Notes: a model not told the origin generated them from the letters alone. DNA of 64,000 bases from Nonomuraea gerenzanensis (GCF_020215645.1 NZ_CP084058.1:9300001-9364000); one strand, 5' to 3'. Counted from the stretch's first letter, positions 28,501-35,723 are shown. A program made the numbers and translations.

Positions 28501-28887
28501 GAGACCGGCCGCGACCACCGGCTGAAGGTGCAGGTCAGCGGGCGCCGGATCACGACCTGGCTGGACGGGCAGCAGATCAACGACTTCGTGGACAGCTCCC
28601 GCGTCGAGCCGCTCTACCAGGTGGTCTCCAGGGACGGGAAGTCGGTGACGCTGAAGGTCGTCAACGCCCAGGACACGGCCGTGCGCAGCACCGTGGACCT
28701 GGGCGCCGCGCGGTTCAGGCCGACGGCCACGGTCACCTCGCTGACCGGCGCCCCGTCGGACACGAACTCGATCGCCGACCCGGACCGGGTGGCGCCGGTG
28801 CGGCGGCAGGTGAGCGGCTTCTCCCACGCCTTCACCTACGACTTCCCCGCGTACTCGGTGACGTTCATCGAGCTCACCGAGCGGTAG
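25507..28887 (+). CDS. Secreted multidomain GH51 alpha-L-arabinofuranosidase
   Basis: The 1126-residue enzyme starts with a signal peptide (LRIALSALLLAGLLSAPPA, cleavage near residue 23). A concanavalin-like sandwich follows (about 30-220), then a beta-rich module (225-335), the GH51 entry strand (SVDTRARGTEVSPNLYG, from 339), a CBM4-like insert (395-520) and the catalytic barrel. The acid/base is Glu685 in GLGNEEIYP and the nucleophile Glu771 in VFVGEYASRG. A further LamG-like module (about 860-1035) is inserted into the C-terminal sandwich, which then ends TYDFPAYSVTFIEL. It should release arabinofuranosyl residues outside the cell. ATG 25507 has GAGGAG ten bases upstream; an in-frame TTG at 25489 would overlap that site. 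Confidence 0.93.
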   Translation: MLRIALSALLLAGLLSAPPAIAAADPLPDGAVVDQFDGTTLGEDWTVLSPDDSRWSLSGGALHLDTLTGDTHQGTNNARNLFLVDVPDGDFEVVTELSAPVSLDYQSAGLLAWQDWDNYVRAGLAHVGFAGGPVIETATEVGAAFTSAFAARPGSTAETLKLARTGDEFTSSYWDGTAWVQASKLTAKLKIGQVGLFGLSAQNGTSMRAGFDYLAIKAAEGAAVVPDGPFTLRAGAAPYLTADRSGVVRVSAKAPMTGLVLKAEAGALKDVESGRYLQATTPVRLGTQAVPFQLKDAGGGKVTLSSGGQGVAVTDGRLVLGAGATKFRVEGYTTGELSVDTRARGTEVSPNLYGVFYEDINHAADGGLYAELVQNRSFEFNSVDEPSYTGLTAWSEAERGATVTPVVTGEQPLNTNNRNYLRLDVTGAGTAGVVNAGFNRGLPLAAGERYDFSVWARRAEAGPLTVTVEDGTTVLGKVTIRVRAGGWAKYRASFTASATTDAGRLVVQAPAGRTDLDMVSLFPRDTFKGHGMRTDLAELIAGLKPRFLRFPGGCVTNVGTYEPYAETGDRRRIYQWKETIGPVEERPTNFNFWGYNQSYGIGYYEYFQFAEDLGAEALPVLSVGVNGCGENRPLTDETKLARWVQDTLDLIEFANGPVTSPWGRKRAELGHPKPFGLEYIGLGNEEIYPEFFTNYPKFADAIRAEYPDIKIISNSGQTSQGAWFDRMWQFARDQRADLVDEHYYNNPDWFLASNHRYDTYDREGPKVFVGEYASRGNTFFNALAEASYMTGLERNSDVVELASYAPLLANVDYVDWTPDLIWFDNDQAYGSPSYHVQRLFSTNVGERVVPSTFEGQEQPVEDIKGAIGLGAWNTAVRYDDVKVTAADGTVLLADDFSAGAGAWTPGPGTWAVQDGAYAQTAQVEDARSTAGSADWSNYTIEVTARKTAGAEGFLVMFGVRDTGNFYWWNVGGWNNTQSAIEKAVDGGKSSIATSATTVETGRDHRLKVQVSGRRITTWLDGQQINDFVDSSRVEPLYQVVSRDGKSVTLKVVNAQDTAVRSTVDLGAARFRPTATVTSLTGAPSDTNSIADPDRVAPVRRQVSGFSHAFTYDFPAYSVTFIELTER

Positions 28888-28902
28888 CGGCGAGGGCGGC
28901 CC

Positions 28903-29652
28903 TTACGGGATGACGGCGCGGTAGTGCGTCGTCATCCTGCCCTCGTCGTCGAGGACGTGGAAGGCGATCAGCGGCGGCAGGCCGAAGTCGACGCAGTTGC
29001 CGAAGCTCGTGCCGCCCTCCCACGGCAACGTCAGCGTGGACACCACCCCGCCGCCCACCAGCAGCGGCCTGCCCGCGAAGCCGGTGGCGGCGGCCGTGTG
29101 CGCGTGCCCCACGAGCACGGCGGGCACGTTCGTACGGCCGGCGAGCAGCGCCTCCAGCCGTGCCGTCTCGTGCATCCTGATCCCGTCGCACGGCGGGCCG
29201 TGCAGCTTCACCGGCGGATGGTGGAACGCCACGAACACCGGCAGCTCCGTGCCGTCCAGCACCTCCTTCAGCCAGGCGATCGTCTCGTCGTCCAGGTGCC
29301 CCTCGTTCCGGCCGGGGGTGGAGGAGTCGCACATCGCGTAGACGGCGCGCTCGGTGCGCAGGACCTGGTTGACCGGGCCGTCCGCCGGCTCCTCGCCCAG
29401 CAGCGACCGGCGGAACTCCCGCCTGACGTCGTGGTTGCCCGGCCCGACCAGGACGGGGTGGCGCGAGGACAGCAGCTTGGCCGCGGTCTCGTACTCCTCC
29501 CGCGCGCCGTGGTCGGCGATGTCGCCGGTGACGAGCACCGCGTCGAGGTCGCCGGGGATGGTGTCCAGGTACCGCATGACGGCGGTGGTGCGGGCGACGC
29601 TCTCGGGGGTGGCGCCGAGATGGATGTCGCTCAGGTGAGCGATCACGATCAT
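28903..29652 (-). CDS. Calcineurin-like metallophosphoesterase (CpdA-like)
   Basis: The 249-residue protein shows the full metal-binding series of the family: HLSDIHLG near the N-terminus, VTGDIADHG, GPGNHD, VAFHHPPV and VLVGHAHT. This corresponds to the class III cyclic nucleotide phosphodiesterase subgroup (CpdA, Rv0805), so cyclic AMP or another phosphodiester is a possible substrate. It has no signal peptide. It is divergent from the MocR-like gene, with 77 bases between the starts, and convergent with the GH51 gene 15 bases away. Confidence 0.88.
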   Translation of the reverse strand: MIVIAHLSDIHLGATPESVARTTAVMRYLDTIPGDLDAVLVTGDIADHGAREEYETAAKLLSSRHPVLVGPGNHDVRREFRRSLLGEEPADGPVNQVLRTERAVYAMCDSSTPGRNEGHLDDETIAWLKEVLDGTELPVFVAFHHPPVKLHGPPCDGIRMHETARLEALLAGRTNVPAVLVGHAHTAAATGFAGRPLLVGGGVVSTLTLPWEGGTSFGNCVDFGLPPLIAFHVLDDEGRMTTHYRAVIP

Positions 29653-29702
29653 GAGGCTCGGTCCTTCCTAGTTCCGGCTGCTCACCCACCGTAAACCCGG
29701 GC

Positions 29703-29726
29703 ACCGGACCAGAGGTAAGGTCCGGT
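29703..29726. promoter_or_regulatory. Inverted repeat at the MocR-like gene start
   Basis: ACCGGACC (29703-29710) and GGTCCGGT (29719-29726) form a perfect 8-base inverted repeat with an 8-base spacer, ending three bases before the GTG start. It is a candidate operator for autoregulation or for control of the divergent phosphoesterase gene. The spacer holds AGAGGT, which may be the ribosome site. Confidence 0.55.
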
Positions 29727-29729
29727 TCC

Positions 29730-31226
29730 GTGCGCAGAACTCGGGCCGGTTCGGGGGTGGATCTGCATCTGGAGCTCGCCGCCTCGGGCGGGCGGCGGCG
29801 GGCGCTGGAGGAGGCGCTGCGGCAGGCGGTCCGGGACGGGCGCCTGCCGCCCGGCACCCGGCTGCCTTCCAGCCGCGCGCTGGCGGGCGAGCTGCGGTTG
29901 TCGCGGGGTACGGTGAGCGCCGCCTACGACCAGCTCGTGGCGGAGGGTTACCTGACGACGCGCCCGGGCTCGGGCACGCAGGTCGCGGCCACCGCGCCCA
30001 CCCGCCCGGCCACGCGGCACCCCGCCACCGCGCCTGGCCCCTTTCGCATCCCTGTGGCACCGGAGCCTGAGGCCACACCCCTGCACGACCTGCGCCCGGG
30101 CCAGCCCGACGTGTCCGCCTTCCCCGCCCGCGCCTGGCTGCGCGCCACCCGCCACGTGCTCGCCACCGCGCCCGCCGCCGTCCTCGGTCCCTGCGACCCG
30201 CGCGGCCGGATCGAGCTGCGCACCGCGCTCGCCACCTACCTCGCCAGGACCCGCGGCGTGCTCACCACCCCTGACCTGATCATCGTCACCACGGGCTTCG
30301 TGCAATCGCTCAACCTGCTCGCCGACGTCACCGGCGGCCCCTTCGCCATGGAGGACCCGGGTCACGACTTCTACCGCGAGGTGGTCCGCAGGGCGGGACG
30401 CGAGATCGTCCCGCTGCCGGTGGACGAGGTGGGCGCGCGAACCGGCGCCCTCACCCCCGCCGTGGCCGCCGCGGTCCTCACGCCCGCCCACCAGTACCCC
30501 ATGGGCGTCCCGCTGCACCCGTCCCGCCGCCTGGCGCTGCGCGAGTGGGGCGGGCTGGTCGTGGAGGACGACTACGACGGCGAGTTCCGCTACGACCGCC
30601 AGCCCGTCGGCGCGTTCCAGGGCACGGCCCCGGAGCAGGTCGTCTACTGCGGCACCACCTCGGAGTCCCTCGCCCCCGCCCTGCGCCTGGGCTGGATGGC
30701 GGTGCCGCCCGCGCTGATCGGCCCCGTCACCGAGGCCAAGCTGCATGCCGACTCCCACACCGAGGTGCTCGGCCAGCTCGTGCTGGCCAGGCTGATCGAA
30801 ACCCACGACTACGACCGGCACATCCGCGCCGCCCGCCTGCGTTACCGCCGGCGCCGCGAGCTGCTGCGCGCCCGCCTGCCCGCCGCCCTGCCGGGCGCGA
30901 CCCTGCCGGGCGTCGCGGCCGGCCTGCGCACCCTCCTCCTGTTCCCCCCGGACGGCCCCTCGGACCGCCCCTCACCCGGCCCCTCGCACGCTCCTTCGGA
31001 CGCCCCCGCGCACGGCCTTTCCGAGGCCGGGGTCATGGCCGCGTGCGAGCGCGCCGGCATCGCCCTGCGCCCCGCCTCCCCTCTCTGGCACGGCGCCGGA
31101 CGGCAGGGCCTCCTCATCGGCTACGCCGCCCCCTCGGAACGGGCCTACCCCCACGCACTCGAAGCCCTGGCGGCCGTCCTGGCGGGCCGGGAACCGCGCC
31201 CCCTTCCCGGACGTTCTTCTCATTGA
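29730..31226 (+). CDS. MocR/PdxR-type regulator with altered PLP site
   Basis: The 498-residue protein has an N-terminal GntR winged helix (about residues 20-85, LPPGTRLPSSRALAGELRLS) joined by an Ala/Pro/Thr linker to a fold-type I aminotransferase-like domain. The aminotransferase landmarks are there (DPGHDFYREVV, VVEDDYDGEFRY, LAPALRLGWM). However, the position normally reading GTFSK, whose lysine holds pyridoxal phosphate, reads GTTSE, with Glu312 (GAG) in place of lysine. A Pro/Ser-rich insert follows near residues 408-432. The product may sense PLP or an amine without covalent binding, or may have lost sensing. Family assignment is firm; the regulated genes are unknown. Confidence 0.85.
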   Translation: MRRTRAGSGVDLHLELAASGGRRRALEEALRQAVRDGRLPPGTRLPSSRALAGELRLSRGTVSAAYDQLVAEGYLTTRPGSGTQVAATAPTRPATRHPATAPGPFRIPVAPEPEATPLHDLRPGQPDVSAFPARAWLRATRHVLATAPAAVLGPCDPRGRIELRTALATYLARTRGVLTTPDLIIVTTGFVQSLNLLADVTGGPFAMEDPGHDFYREVVRRAGREIVPLPVDEVGARTGALTPAVAAAVLTPAHQYPMGVPLHPSRRLALREWGGLVVEDDYDGEFRYDRQPVGAFQGTAPEQVVYCGTTSESLAPALRLGWMAVPPALIGPVTEAKLHADSHTEVLGQLVLARLIETHDYDRHIRAARLRYRRRRELLRARLPAALPGATLPGVAAGLRTLLLFPPDGPSDRPSPGPSHAPSDAPAHGLSEAGVMAACERAGIALRPASPLWHGAGRQGLLIGYAAPSERAYPHALEALAAVLAGREPRPLPGRSSH

Positions 31227-31249
31227 GCGCACGATGGCGGAGGAGGGAC

Positions 31250-31456
31250 ATGGGCTGGCACTACAGCAAGTCAATCAAAGTGGGGCCGTTCCGGATCAAC
31301 CTGTCACGGCACGGGGTGGGCCACAGCTTCGGCAATCGGCGCTTCCACGTCTCGACCACCCCGGACGGCCGCCGTTACGTGTCCGTGCACCTGCCGGGCG
31401 GCATCCACCTCAGCAAGTCCCTCGGTGGCAGGCGTCACCGGCACTACCCCTACTGA
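31250..31456 (+). CDS. DUF4236 small protein
   Basis: This 68-residue basic protein opens MGWHYSKSIKVGPFRINLSR. It resembles the DUF4236 family (MGWxFxKSIKxGPxRxNLSK pattern), with a repeat-like glycine and beta-strand arrangement afterwards (TTPDGRRYVSVHLPGG). Function is unknown. GGAGG lies a few bases before the ATG. A strong terminator follows 32 bases after the stop. Confidence 0.8.
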   Translation: MGWHYSKSIKVGPFRINLSRHGVGHSFGNRRFHVSTTPDGRRYVSVHLPGGIHLSKSLGGRRHRHYPY

Positions 31457-31488
31457 CCCTCGGCGGTCGCGAGACCGCTTGAGATAGA

Positions 31489-31518
31489 ACGGGCCGGAGG
31501 CGCAAGCCTCCGGCCCGT
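31489..31518 (+). terminator. Rho-independent-like hairpin
   Basis: ACGGGCCGGAGGC and GCCTCCGGCCCGT form a perfect 13-base-pair stem with a GCAA loop, followed by CCCCTTT. It ends the MocR-DUF4236 transcription unit. Confidence 0.8.
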
Positions 31519-31559
31519 CCCCTTTGCGAACCCCCGCCACCACGGGCCAGAGTGGTCGG

Positions 31560-33026
31560 ATGAGCCCTCACATGACACCTGAGGAGTTCCGCCGCCACGG
31601 CAAGCAGGTCATCGACTGGATCGCGGACTACCTCGCCGGCATCGAGTCCAACCCGGTGATGTCGCAGGTCAAGCCGGGCGAGATCCGGCGCGCCCTGCCG
31701 GCGTCCGCGCCCGAGCACGGGGAGCCGTTCGAGAGCGTGCTGTCGGATCTGGGGCGGATCCTGCTGCCCGGCATCACGCACTGGCAACATCCCGCCTTCT
31801 TCGCCTACTTCCCCTCCAACGCCAGTGGCCCGGCCATCCTGGGCGACCTGCTGTCGAGCGGGCTGGGCGTGCAGGGCATGTTGTGGGTCACCAGCCCGGC
31901 GTGCACGGAGCTGGAGACCGTGGTGGTCGACTGGCTGGCCGAGCTGATCGGGCTGCCGGAGCGCTTCCGCACCGACGCGGCGGGCGGCGGCGTCATCCAG
32001 GACTCCGCGTCGAGCGCCTGCCTGGTCGCGCTGCTCGCGGCGCTGCACCGGGCGAGCGGCGGACGGGTCGCCGCCGAGGGCGTCGACCGGCGCTACACGC
32101 TGTACGTGACGTCGCAGACGCACTCCTCCCTGGAGAAGGCGGCGCGCATCGCCGGCCTGGGCGCGGCCGGTGTCCGGCTGGTGGACGTGGACCCGCGCAC
32201 GCTGGCCATGGACCCGGCCCACCTGCGCGAGCTGCTGGCCGCCGACGAGGCGGCGGGCGCCGTCCCCGCGATGGTCTGCGCCACGGTCGGCACCACCTCC
32301 ACCACCGCCGTCGACCCGGTGCCCGCCATCGGCGCGGTGTGCCGGGAGCGCGGCGTGTGGCTGCATGTGGACGCCGCCTACGCCGGGGTCGCGGCGATCT
32401 GCCCGGAGTTCCGGTGGCTGAACGACGGGGTGGCCGAGTACGCGGACTCGTACGCGACGAACCCGCACAAGTGGCTGCTGACCAACTTCGACTGCGGCGT
32501 GCTCTGGACGGCCGACCGCGACCCGCTGCTGGGCGCGCTGTCGATCCTGCCCGAGTACCTCAGGAACACCGCCACCTCGACCGGCTCCGTCGTGGACTAC
32601 CGCGACTGGCAGGTGCCGCTGGGCCGCCGCTTCAGGGCGCTCAAGCTGTGGTCGGTGATCCGCTGGTACGGGGCCGAGGGGCTGCGGGCGCACCTGCGCA
32701 AGGGGGTCGCGCTGGCGGCCGAGCTGGCGGGCTGGATCGGCGCGGACCCGGCGTTCGAGCTGCACGAGCCGCACCCGCTCGGGCTGGTGTGCTTCCGCCC
32801 GCTGTGGCGCGGCCTGGCCGACGAGGCGGCGCAGGATCGGGCCACGCTGCGGTTGATGGAGCTGCTCAACACGAGCGGCTCGATGTACCTGACGCACACG
32901 AGGATCGCCGGTCGGGTGGTGCTGCGGCTGGCCGTCGGAGCCGCGGCGACGGAGCGGCGGCACGTGGAGCAGGCGTGGGAGCAGATCCGATGGGAGCACT
33001 CGGCCCTGTCCTCGACCCTGCCGTGA
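31560..33026 (+). CDS. PLP-dependent aromatic amino acid decarboxylase
   Basis: The 488-residue group II decarboxylase removes the carboxyl group from tyrosine, tryptophan, phenylalanine or DOPA to give aromatic amines. Features are the N-terminal HGKQVIDWIADYL helix, PAFFAYFPSNASGPAILGDLL, HVDAAYAGVAAICPEFR and the PLP lysine Lys304 in NPHKWLLTNFDCG. The start is ATG 31560; an in-frame ATG at 31572 is an alternative, and neither has a strong ribosome site. It lies behind a terminator and so has its own transcript. Substrate preference is not deducible. Confidence 0.92.
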   Translation: MSPHMTPEEFRRHGKQVIDWIADYLAGIESNPVMSQVKPGEIRRALPASAPEHGEPFESVLSDLGRILLPGITHWQHPAFFAYFPSNASGPAILGDLLSSGLGVQGMLWVTSPACTELETVVVDWLAELIGLPERFRTDAAGGGVIQDSASSACLVALLAALHRASGGRVAAEGVDRRYTLYVTSQTHSSLEKAARIAGLGAAGVRLVDVDPRTLAMDPAHLRELLAADEAAGAVPAMVCATVGTTSTTAVDPVPAIGAVCRERGVWLHVDAAYAGVAAICPEFRWLNDGVAEYADSYATNPHKWLLTNFDCGVLWTADRDPLLGALSILPEYLRNTATSTGSVVDYRDWQVPLGRRFRALKLWSVIRWYGAEGLRAHLRKGVALAAELAGWIGADPAFELHEPHPLGLVCFRPLWRGLADEAAQDRATLRLMELLNTSGSMYLTHTRIAGRVVLRLAVGAAATERRHVEQAWEQIRWEHSALSSTLP

Positions 33027-33030
33027 TCAG

Positions 33031-33094
33031 CCGTAGCGCCCGACCAGCTCGGCGCCGCTCTGACTAACCGTAGCGCCCGACCAGCTCGGCGCCG
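33031..33094. repeat. 27-base direct repeat duplicating the 3' end of the WYL gene
   Basis: CCGTAGCGCCCGACCAGCTC followed by GGCGCCG occurs at 33031-33057 and again at 33068-33094. The second copy encodes the last residues (GAELVGRYG) of the leftward WYL regulator; the first is a non-coding copy in the gap to the decarboxylase gene. Confidence 0.9.
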
Positions 33095-34008
33095 ATCCTG
33101 GCCAGCTCGGCCCTGACCTCCTCCGGCTCCTCGACCTCCACCCGCGCGCCCCACCCGGCGAGCTGCTCGGCGATCGTCAACGCCATCGGCGCGGCCACCC
33201 GCGCCCGCACCCGGCCGTCGCCCGTCTCGCCCAGGCTCTCGCAGTGCCGCCCGAAGTGGTCACGCAGGATGGGCAGGAGCCTGGCGGGGATGAGCACGGT
33301 CGCGGAGACCGTGGAGCGCCGCCGCTCCATCTCCGCCACGACTCCCGCCCAGGCCCGCGACAGCTCGAAGTCGTCCGGGCGCTCGAACCCCTCCTCCGTG
33401 ACCTCCGCCGCGGTGATCCGGTCCACGCGGAACGTGCGCTGCCCGCGCTCGGTCCCGGCCAGCAGGTACCAGACGTCGTCCTTGTCCACCAGCCCCCAGG
33501 GATCGACCAGCCGCCGGGTGCGTTCGCCGCCCCGGCGTCCGGCGTACTCGATGCTGACCCGGCGCCGCCGCACGGTGGCGCGTTGCAGGACGCGTACCAG
33601 CTCGGGCCGCTCCTTGTCCGGCTCGCCCCAGCGGGCGGGATCGACGACCACGGCGCCGGCGGCGGCCTCGGCCTCGTCCCTGAAGGTCTGGGGCAGCGCC
33701 CGCAGCAGCTTGCGCAGCGCGGACCTCAGCTCGGGCGCGTCCGGCGCGGCCGGCCCGGCGAGCAGGAACAGCGCCTGCGCCTCGGGCGCGGTGAGCCCGC
33801 TCAGGTCGGTGCGGGCGCCGCCCAGCAGCGACCAGCCGCCGCCCCGGCCCGGCTGCGGGTAGACGGGGATGCCGGCGGCGGACAGCGCCTCCAGGTCGCG
33901 CCGCGCCGTGGCGACCGACACCTCCAGCTGCTCGGCCAGCTCGGCGGCGGTCACCCGGCCGCGCGCCTGCATGAGCAGCAGGGCGGACACCAGTCGATCG
34001 GCTCGCAT
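33064..34008 (-). CDS. WYL-domain transcriptional regulator (YafY/DeoR-like)
   Basis: The 314-residue protein has an N-terminal winged helix-turn-helix (residues 1-60, GRVTAAELAEQLEVSVATARRDLEAL) and a WYL sensor domain (about 130-235, with DKDDVWYLLAGTERGQRTFRV split across its core). A WCX-like C-terminal extension follows. Such proteins regulate neighbouring or stress genes, often on binding nucleic acid ligands. The ATG at 34008 opens with the family-typical MRADRLVSALLLMQ. A second family member lies at 52954-53964. Confidence 0.88.
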   Translation of the reverse strand: MRADRLVSALLLMQARGRVTAAELAEQLEVSVATARRDLEALSAAGIPVYPQPGRGGGWSLLGGARTDLSGLTAPEAQALFLLAGPAAPDAPELRSALRKLLRALPQTFRDEAEAAAGAVVVDPARWGEPDKERPELVRVLQRATVRRRRVSIEYAGRRGGERTRRLVDPWGLVDKDDVWYLLAGTERGQRTFRVDRITAAEVTEEGFERPDDFELSRAWAGVVAEMERRRSTVSATVLIPARLLPILRDHFGRHCESLGETGDGRVRARVAAPMALTIAEQLAGWGARVEVEEPEEVRAELARIGAELVGRYG

Positions 34009-34166
34009 GCCCCCATTGTCCGCCCTGAAGTGCTCACCGGATGAGCACTTATCGGAGGCGCGGGTGCGTTCTGTCATCCTGGTCCGGGGTCCAGGCCGCG
34101 CATCCTGCTCACCGCTCAGCGACCAGCTCCCCGAGACCCTCAGCCGCCTGCTCGTCCGCTCACGGG

Positions 34167-34607
34167 TCAGTCGTTCTCGCCCACCACGCGCCGCCCGAAC
34201 GCCGACAGCCCCTGCTCGTGGTGCTCGACGAGCCCCATCCGCCGGTAGAAGGCGTGGTTGGCGGGCCCGTCGGGGGTGGACTCGTGGTCGGTGGTCAGTA
34301 CGAAGTAGCGGCAGTGCGCGTAGCGCTCCATGAGCCGCTCCAGCAGCCGCCGCCCGATGCCCTGCCCCTGGAACTCCTGGTGGACCAGCAACTCCTGGAC
34401 GTAGCAGACCATCTCGTCGTCGGACACCGTGCGGGCCAGGCCGAGCAGCCGCCCGTCGGCGCTCCTGGCGGTGAGGACGAGGTGCGAGTTGGCCAGGCCG
34501 CGGCAGACCTTGGCGATGTCGCGGGTCCACACGTTCCAGCCGACGGAGTCGTAGAGCTTGAAGATCTCGGCCTCGTCGAACGAGGTCTCCTCAGCGATGA
34601 TCGTCAT
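34167..34607 (-). CDS. GNAT-family N-acetyltransferase
   Basis: The 146-residue protein carries the acetyl-CoA binding motif VQELLVHQEFQGQGIGRRLLERLM near residues 68-90 and the C-terminal ANHAFYRRMGLVEH element, both typical of GNAT acetyltransferases. The substrate is unknown. The start is ATG 34607; the longer reading through the tRNA gene is not credible. It lies immediately downstream of tRNA-Ala on the same strand. Confidence 0.85.
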   Translation of the reverse strand: MTIIAEETSFDEAEIFKLYDSVGWNVWTRDIAKVCRGLANSHLVLTARSADGRLLGLARTVSDDEMVCYVQELLVHQEFQGQGIGRRLLERLMERYAHCRYFVLTTDHESTPDGPANHAFYRRMGLVEHHEQGLSAFGRRVVGEND

Positions 34608-34622
34608 TTGTAGAACTCTAGG

Positions 34623-34695
34623 TGGAGCTATGGGGATTCGAACCCCAGACCTCCTCCATGCCATGGAGGCGCGCTACCAACTGCGCTATAGCCCC
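34623..34695 (-). tRNA. tRNA-Ala (anticodon GGC)
   Basis: The minus strand folds into a complete cloverleaf. The acceptor arm is GGGGCTA/TAGCTCC, the D arm contains GCGCAGTTGGTAGCGC, the anticodon arm is CCTCC-ATGGCAT-GGAGG with GGC, and the T arm is CTGGGGTTCGAATCCCCAG-like. The discriminator is A. The 3' CCA is not encoded. Confidence 0.95.
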
Positions 34696-34733
34696 TTACG
34701 ATCAACAAGTGTAACGGAGATCTGAACCCCTCG

Positions 34734-34761
34734 TGTCACGCCGGAGCCCCTGTGATACGTC
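34734..34761 (+). promoter_or_regulatory. ECF41-type promoter of the sigma factor gene
   Basis: TGTCACG (34734-34740) and CGTC (34758-34761) are separated by 17 bases. This closely matches the published ECF41 consensus TGTCACA with CGTC about 16 bases on. It lies just before the sigma gene, implying autoregulation; the CGTC ends nine bases before the ATG, so the leader would be very short. Confidence 0.65.
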
Positions 34762-34770
34762 TTTGGGCTT

Positions 34771-35661
34771 ATGTCGACATTTGAGGATCATCGGAGCCTG
34801 CTGGTCGCCGTCGCCTACCGGATCCTGGGCAGCGTCGCCGATGCTGAGGACGTCGTCCAGGAGGCGTGGCTGCGCTGGTCCGGGGTCGATGAGGCGAGCG
34901 TGGAGGATCCCAAGGCGTACCTCGTCACGGTGACCTCGCGGCTGGCGATCGACCGGTTGCGGTGGGCCAAGTCGCGGCGGGAGTCGTACGTGGGGCCGTG
35001 GCTGCCCGAGCCGATCAGCACCACGCCCGACGCGGCGGAGCAGGCCGAGCTGGCCGACTCGGTGGAGATGGCCATGCTGGTGGTGCTGGAGACGCTGTCG
35101 CCGCTGGAGCGGGCGGTGTTCGTGTTGCGGGAGGCGTTCGACCTGCCCTTCGCGGAGATCGCGGAGATCATCGGCCGGGCCGAGCCGGCCACCAGGCAGC
35201 TCGCCAGGCGGGCCAGGGAGCACGTGCGGGACAAGCGGCCGCGCTTCGACGTGGACAGGGACGAGCGGCGGCGGATCACCGAGCGGTTCATGGGCGCCTC
35301 CGCCGGCGGCGACATGGACGCGCTGATCGAGCTGTTCGCCGACCAGGTGACGATGGTCAGCGACGGCGGCGGCAAGGCCAGGGCGGCCCTGCGGGTCATC
35401 ACCGGCGCCGAGAACGTCACCCGCTACCTGCTGTCGATCAACACGCCGGCGAACATGGCCAAGTTCCTGGTCTCGATCGGCATGTCGGACCTGCCCGACA
35501 TGGAGTTCGCGCTGGCGACGCTGAACAACGCGCCCGCCATCGTCATCTCCGCCGCCGGGCGGGTGATCAGCGTCATCTCGCTGCTGATCGCGGACGGCAA
35601 GATCGAGACGATCTACGTGCTGGCCAACCCGGACAAGATGGGCCATCTCCAGCCCTCCTGA
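34771..35661 (+). CDS. sigJ: ECF41-type sigma factor with SnoaL-like C-terminal domain
   Basis: The 296-residue sigma factor has region 2 (about residues 8-75, ILGSVADAEDVVQEAWLRW), region 4 (about 105-158, LPFAEIAEIIGRAEPATRQL) and a C-terminal NTF2/SnoaL-like domain (about 170-290). The linker motif YVGPWLPEP (residues 73-81) and the late NPDK are hallmarks of the ECF41 group, in which the fused C-terminal domain replaces an anti-sigma factor. ECF41 genes usually adjoin a carboxymuconolactone decarboxylase, oxidoreductase or epimerase; none is adjacent here. Its own promoter matches the group consensus. Confidence 0.9.
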   Translation: MSTFEDHRSLLVAVAYRILGSVADAEDVVQEAWLRWSGVDEASVEDPKAYLVTVTSRLAIDRLRWAKSRRESYVGPWLPEPISTTPDAAEQAELADSVEMAMLVVLETLSPLERAVFVLREAFDLPFAEIAEIIGRAEPATRQLARRAREHVRDKRPRFDVDRDERRRITERFMGASAGGDMDALIELFADQVTMVSDGGGKARAALRVITGAENVTRYLLSINTPANMAKFLVSIGMSDLPDMEFALATLNNAPAIVISAAGRVISVISLLIADGKIETIYVLANPDKMGHLQPS

Positions 35662-35663
35662 GC

Positions 35664-35723
35664 GATCAGCCGGGATCAGCCGGGATCAGCAGGGGTCAGC
35701 CGGGATCAGCAGGGATCAGCCGG
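35664..35723. repeat. Six tandem copies of a 10-base unit GATCAGCCGG
   Basis: Units start at 35664, 35674, 35684, 35694, 35704 and 35714 and differ at one or two positions (GATCAGCAGG, GGTCAGCCGG). The last unit contains the stop codon of the leftward alanyl-tRNA editing gene, and the array fills the gap to the convergent sigma gene. Confidence 0.9.

Noticed and set aside
25522..28827. A very long minus-strand open frame opposite the GH51 gene (and similar ones opposite 75-1754 and 55713-58826)
   Set aside because: High GC with G/C third positions removes stops on the opposite strand. The translations are Arg/Gly/His/Val-rich without any domain, while the plus strand gives clear enzymes.
34623..34695. 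tRNA-Ala as the attachment site of an integrated element
   Set aside because: No integrase, no repeated tRNA 3' end and no phage-like genes lie on either side.
35664..35723. CRISPR-like array
   Set aside because: The units are contiguous 10-mers without spacers and there are no cas genes. It is simple tandem repetition.
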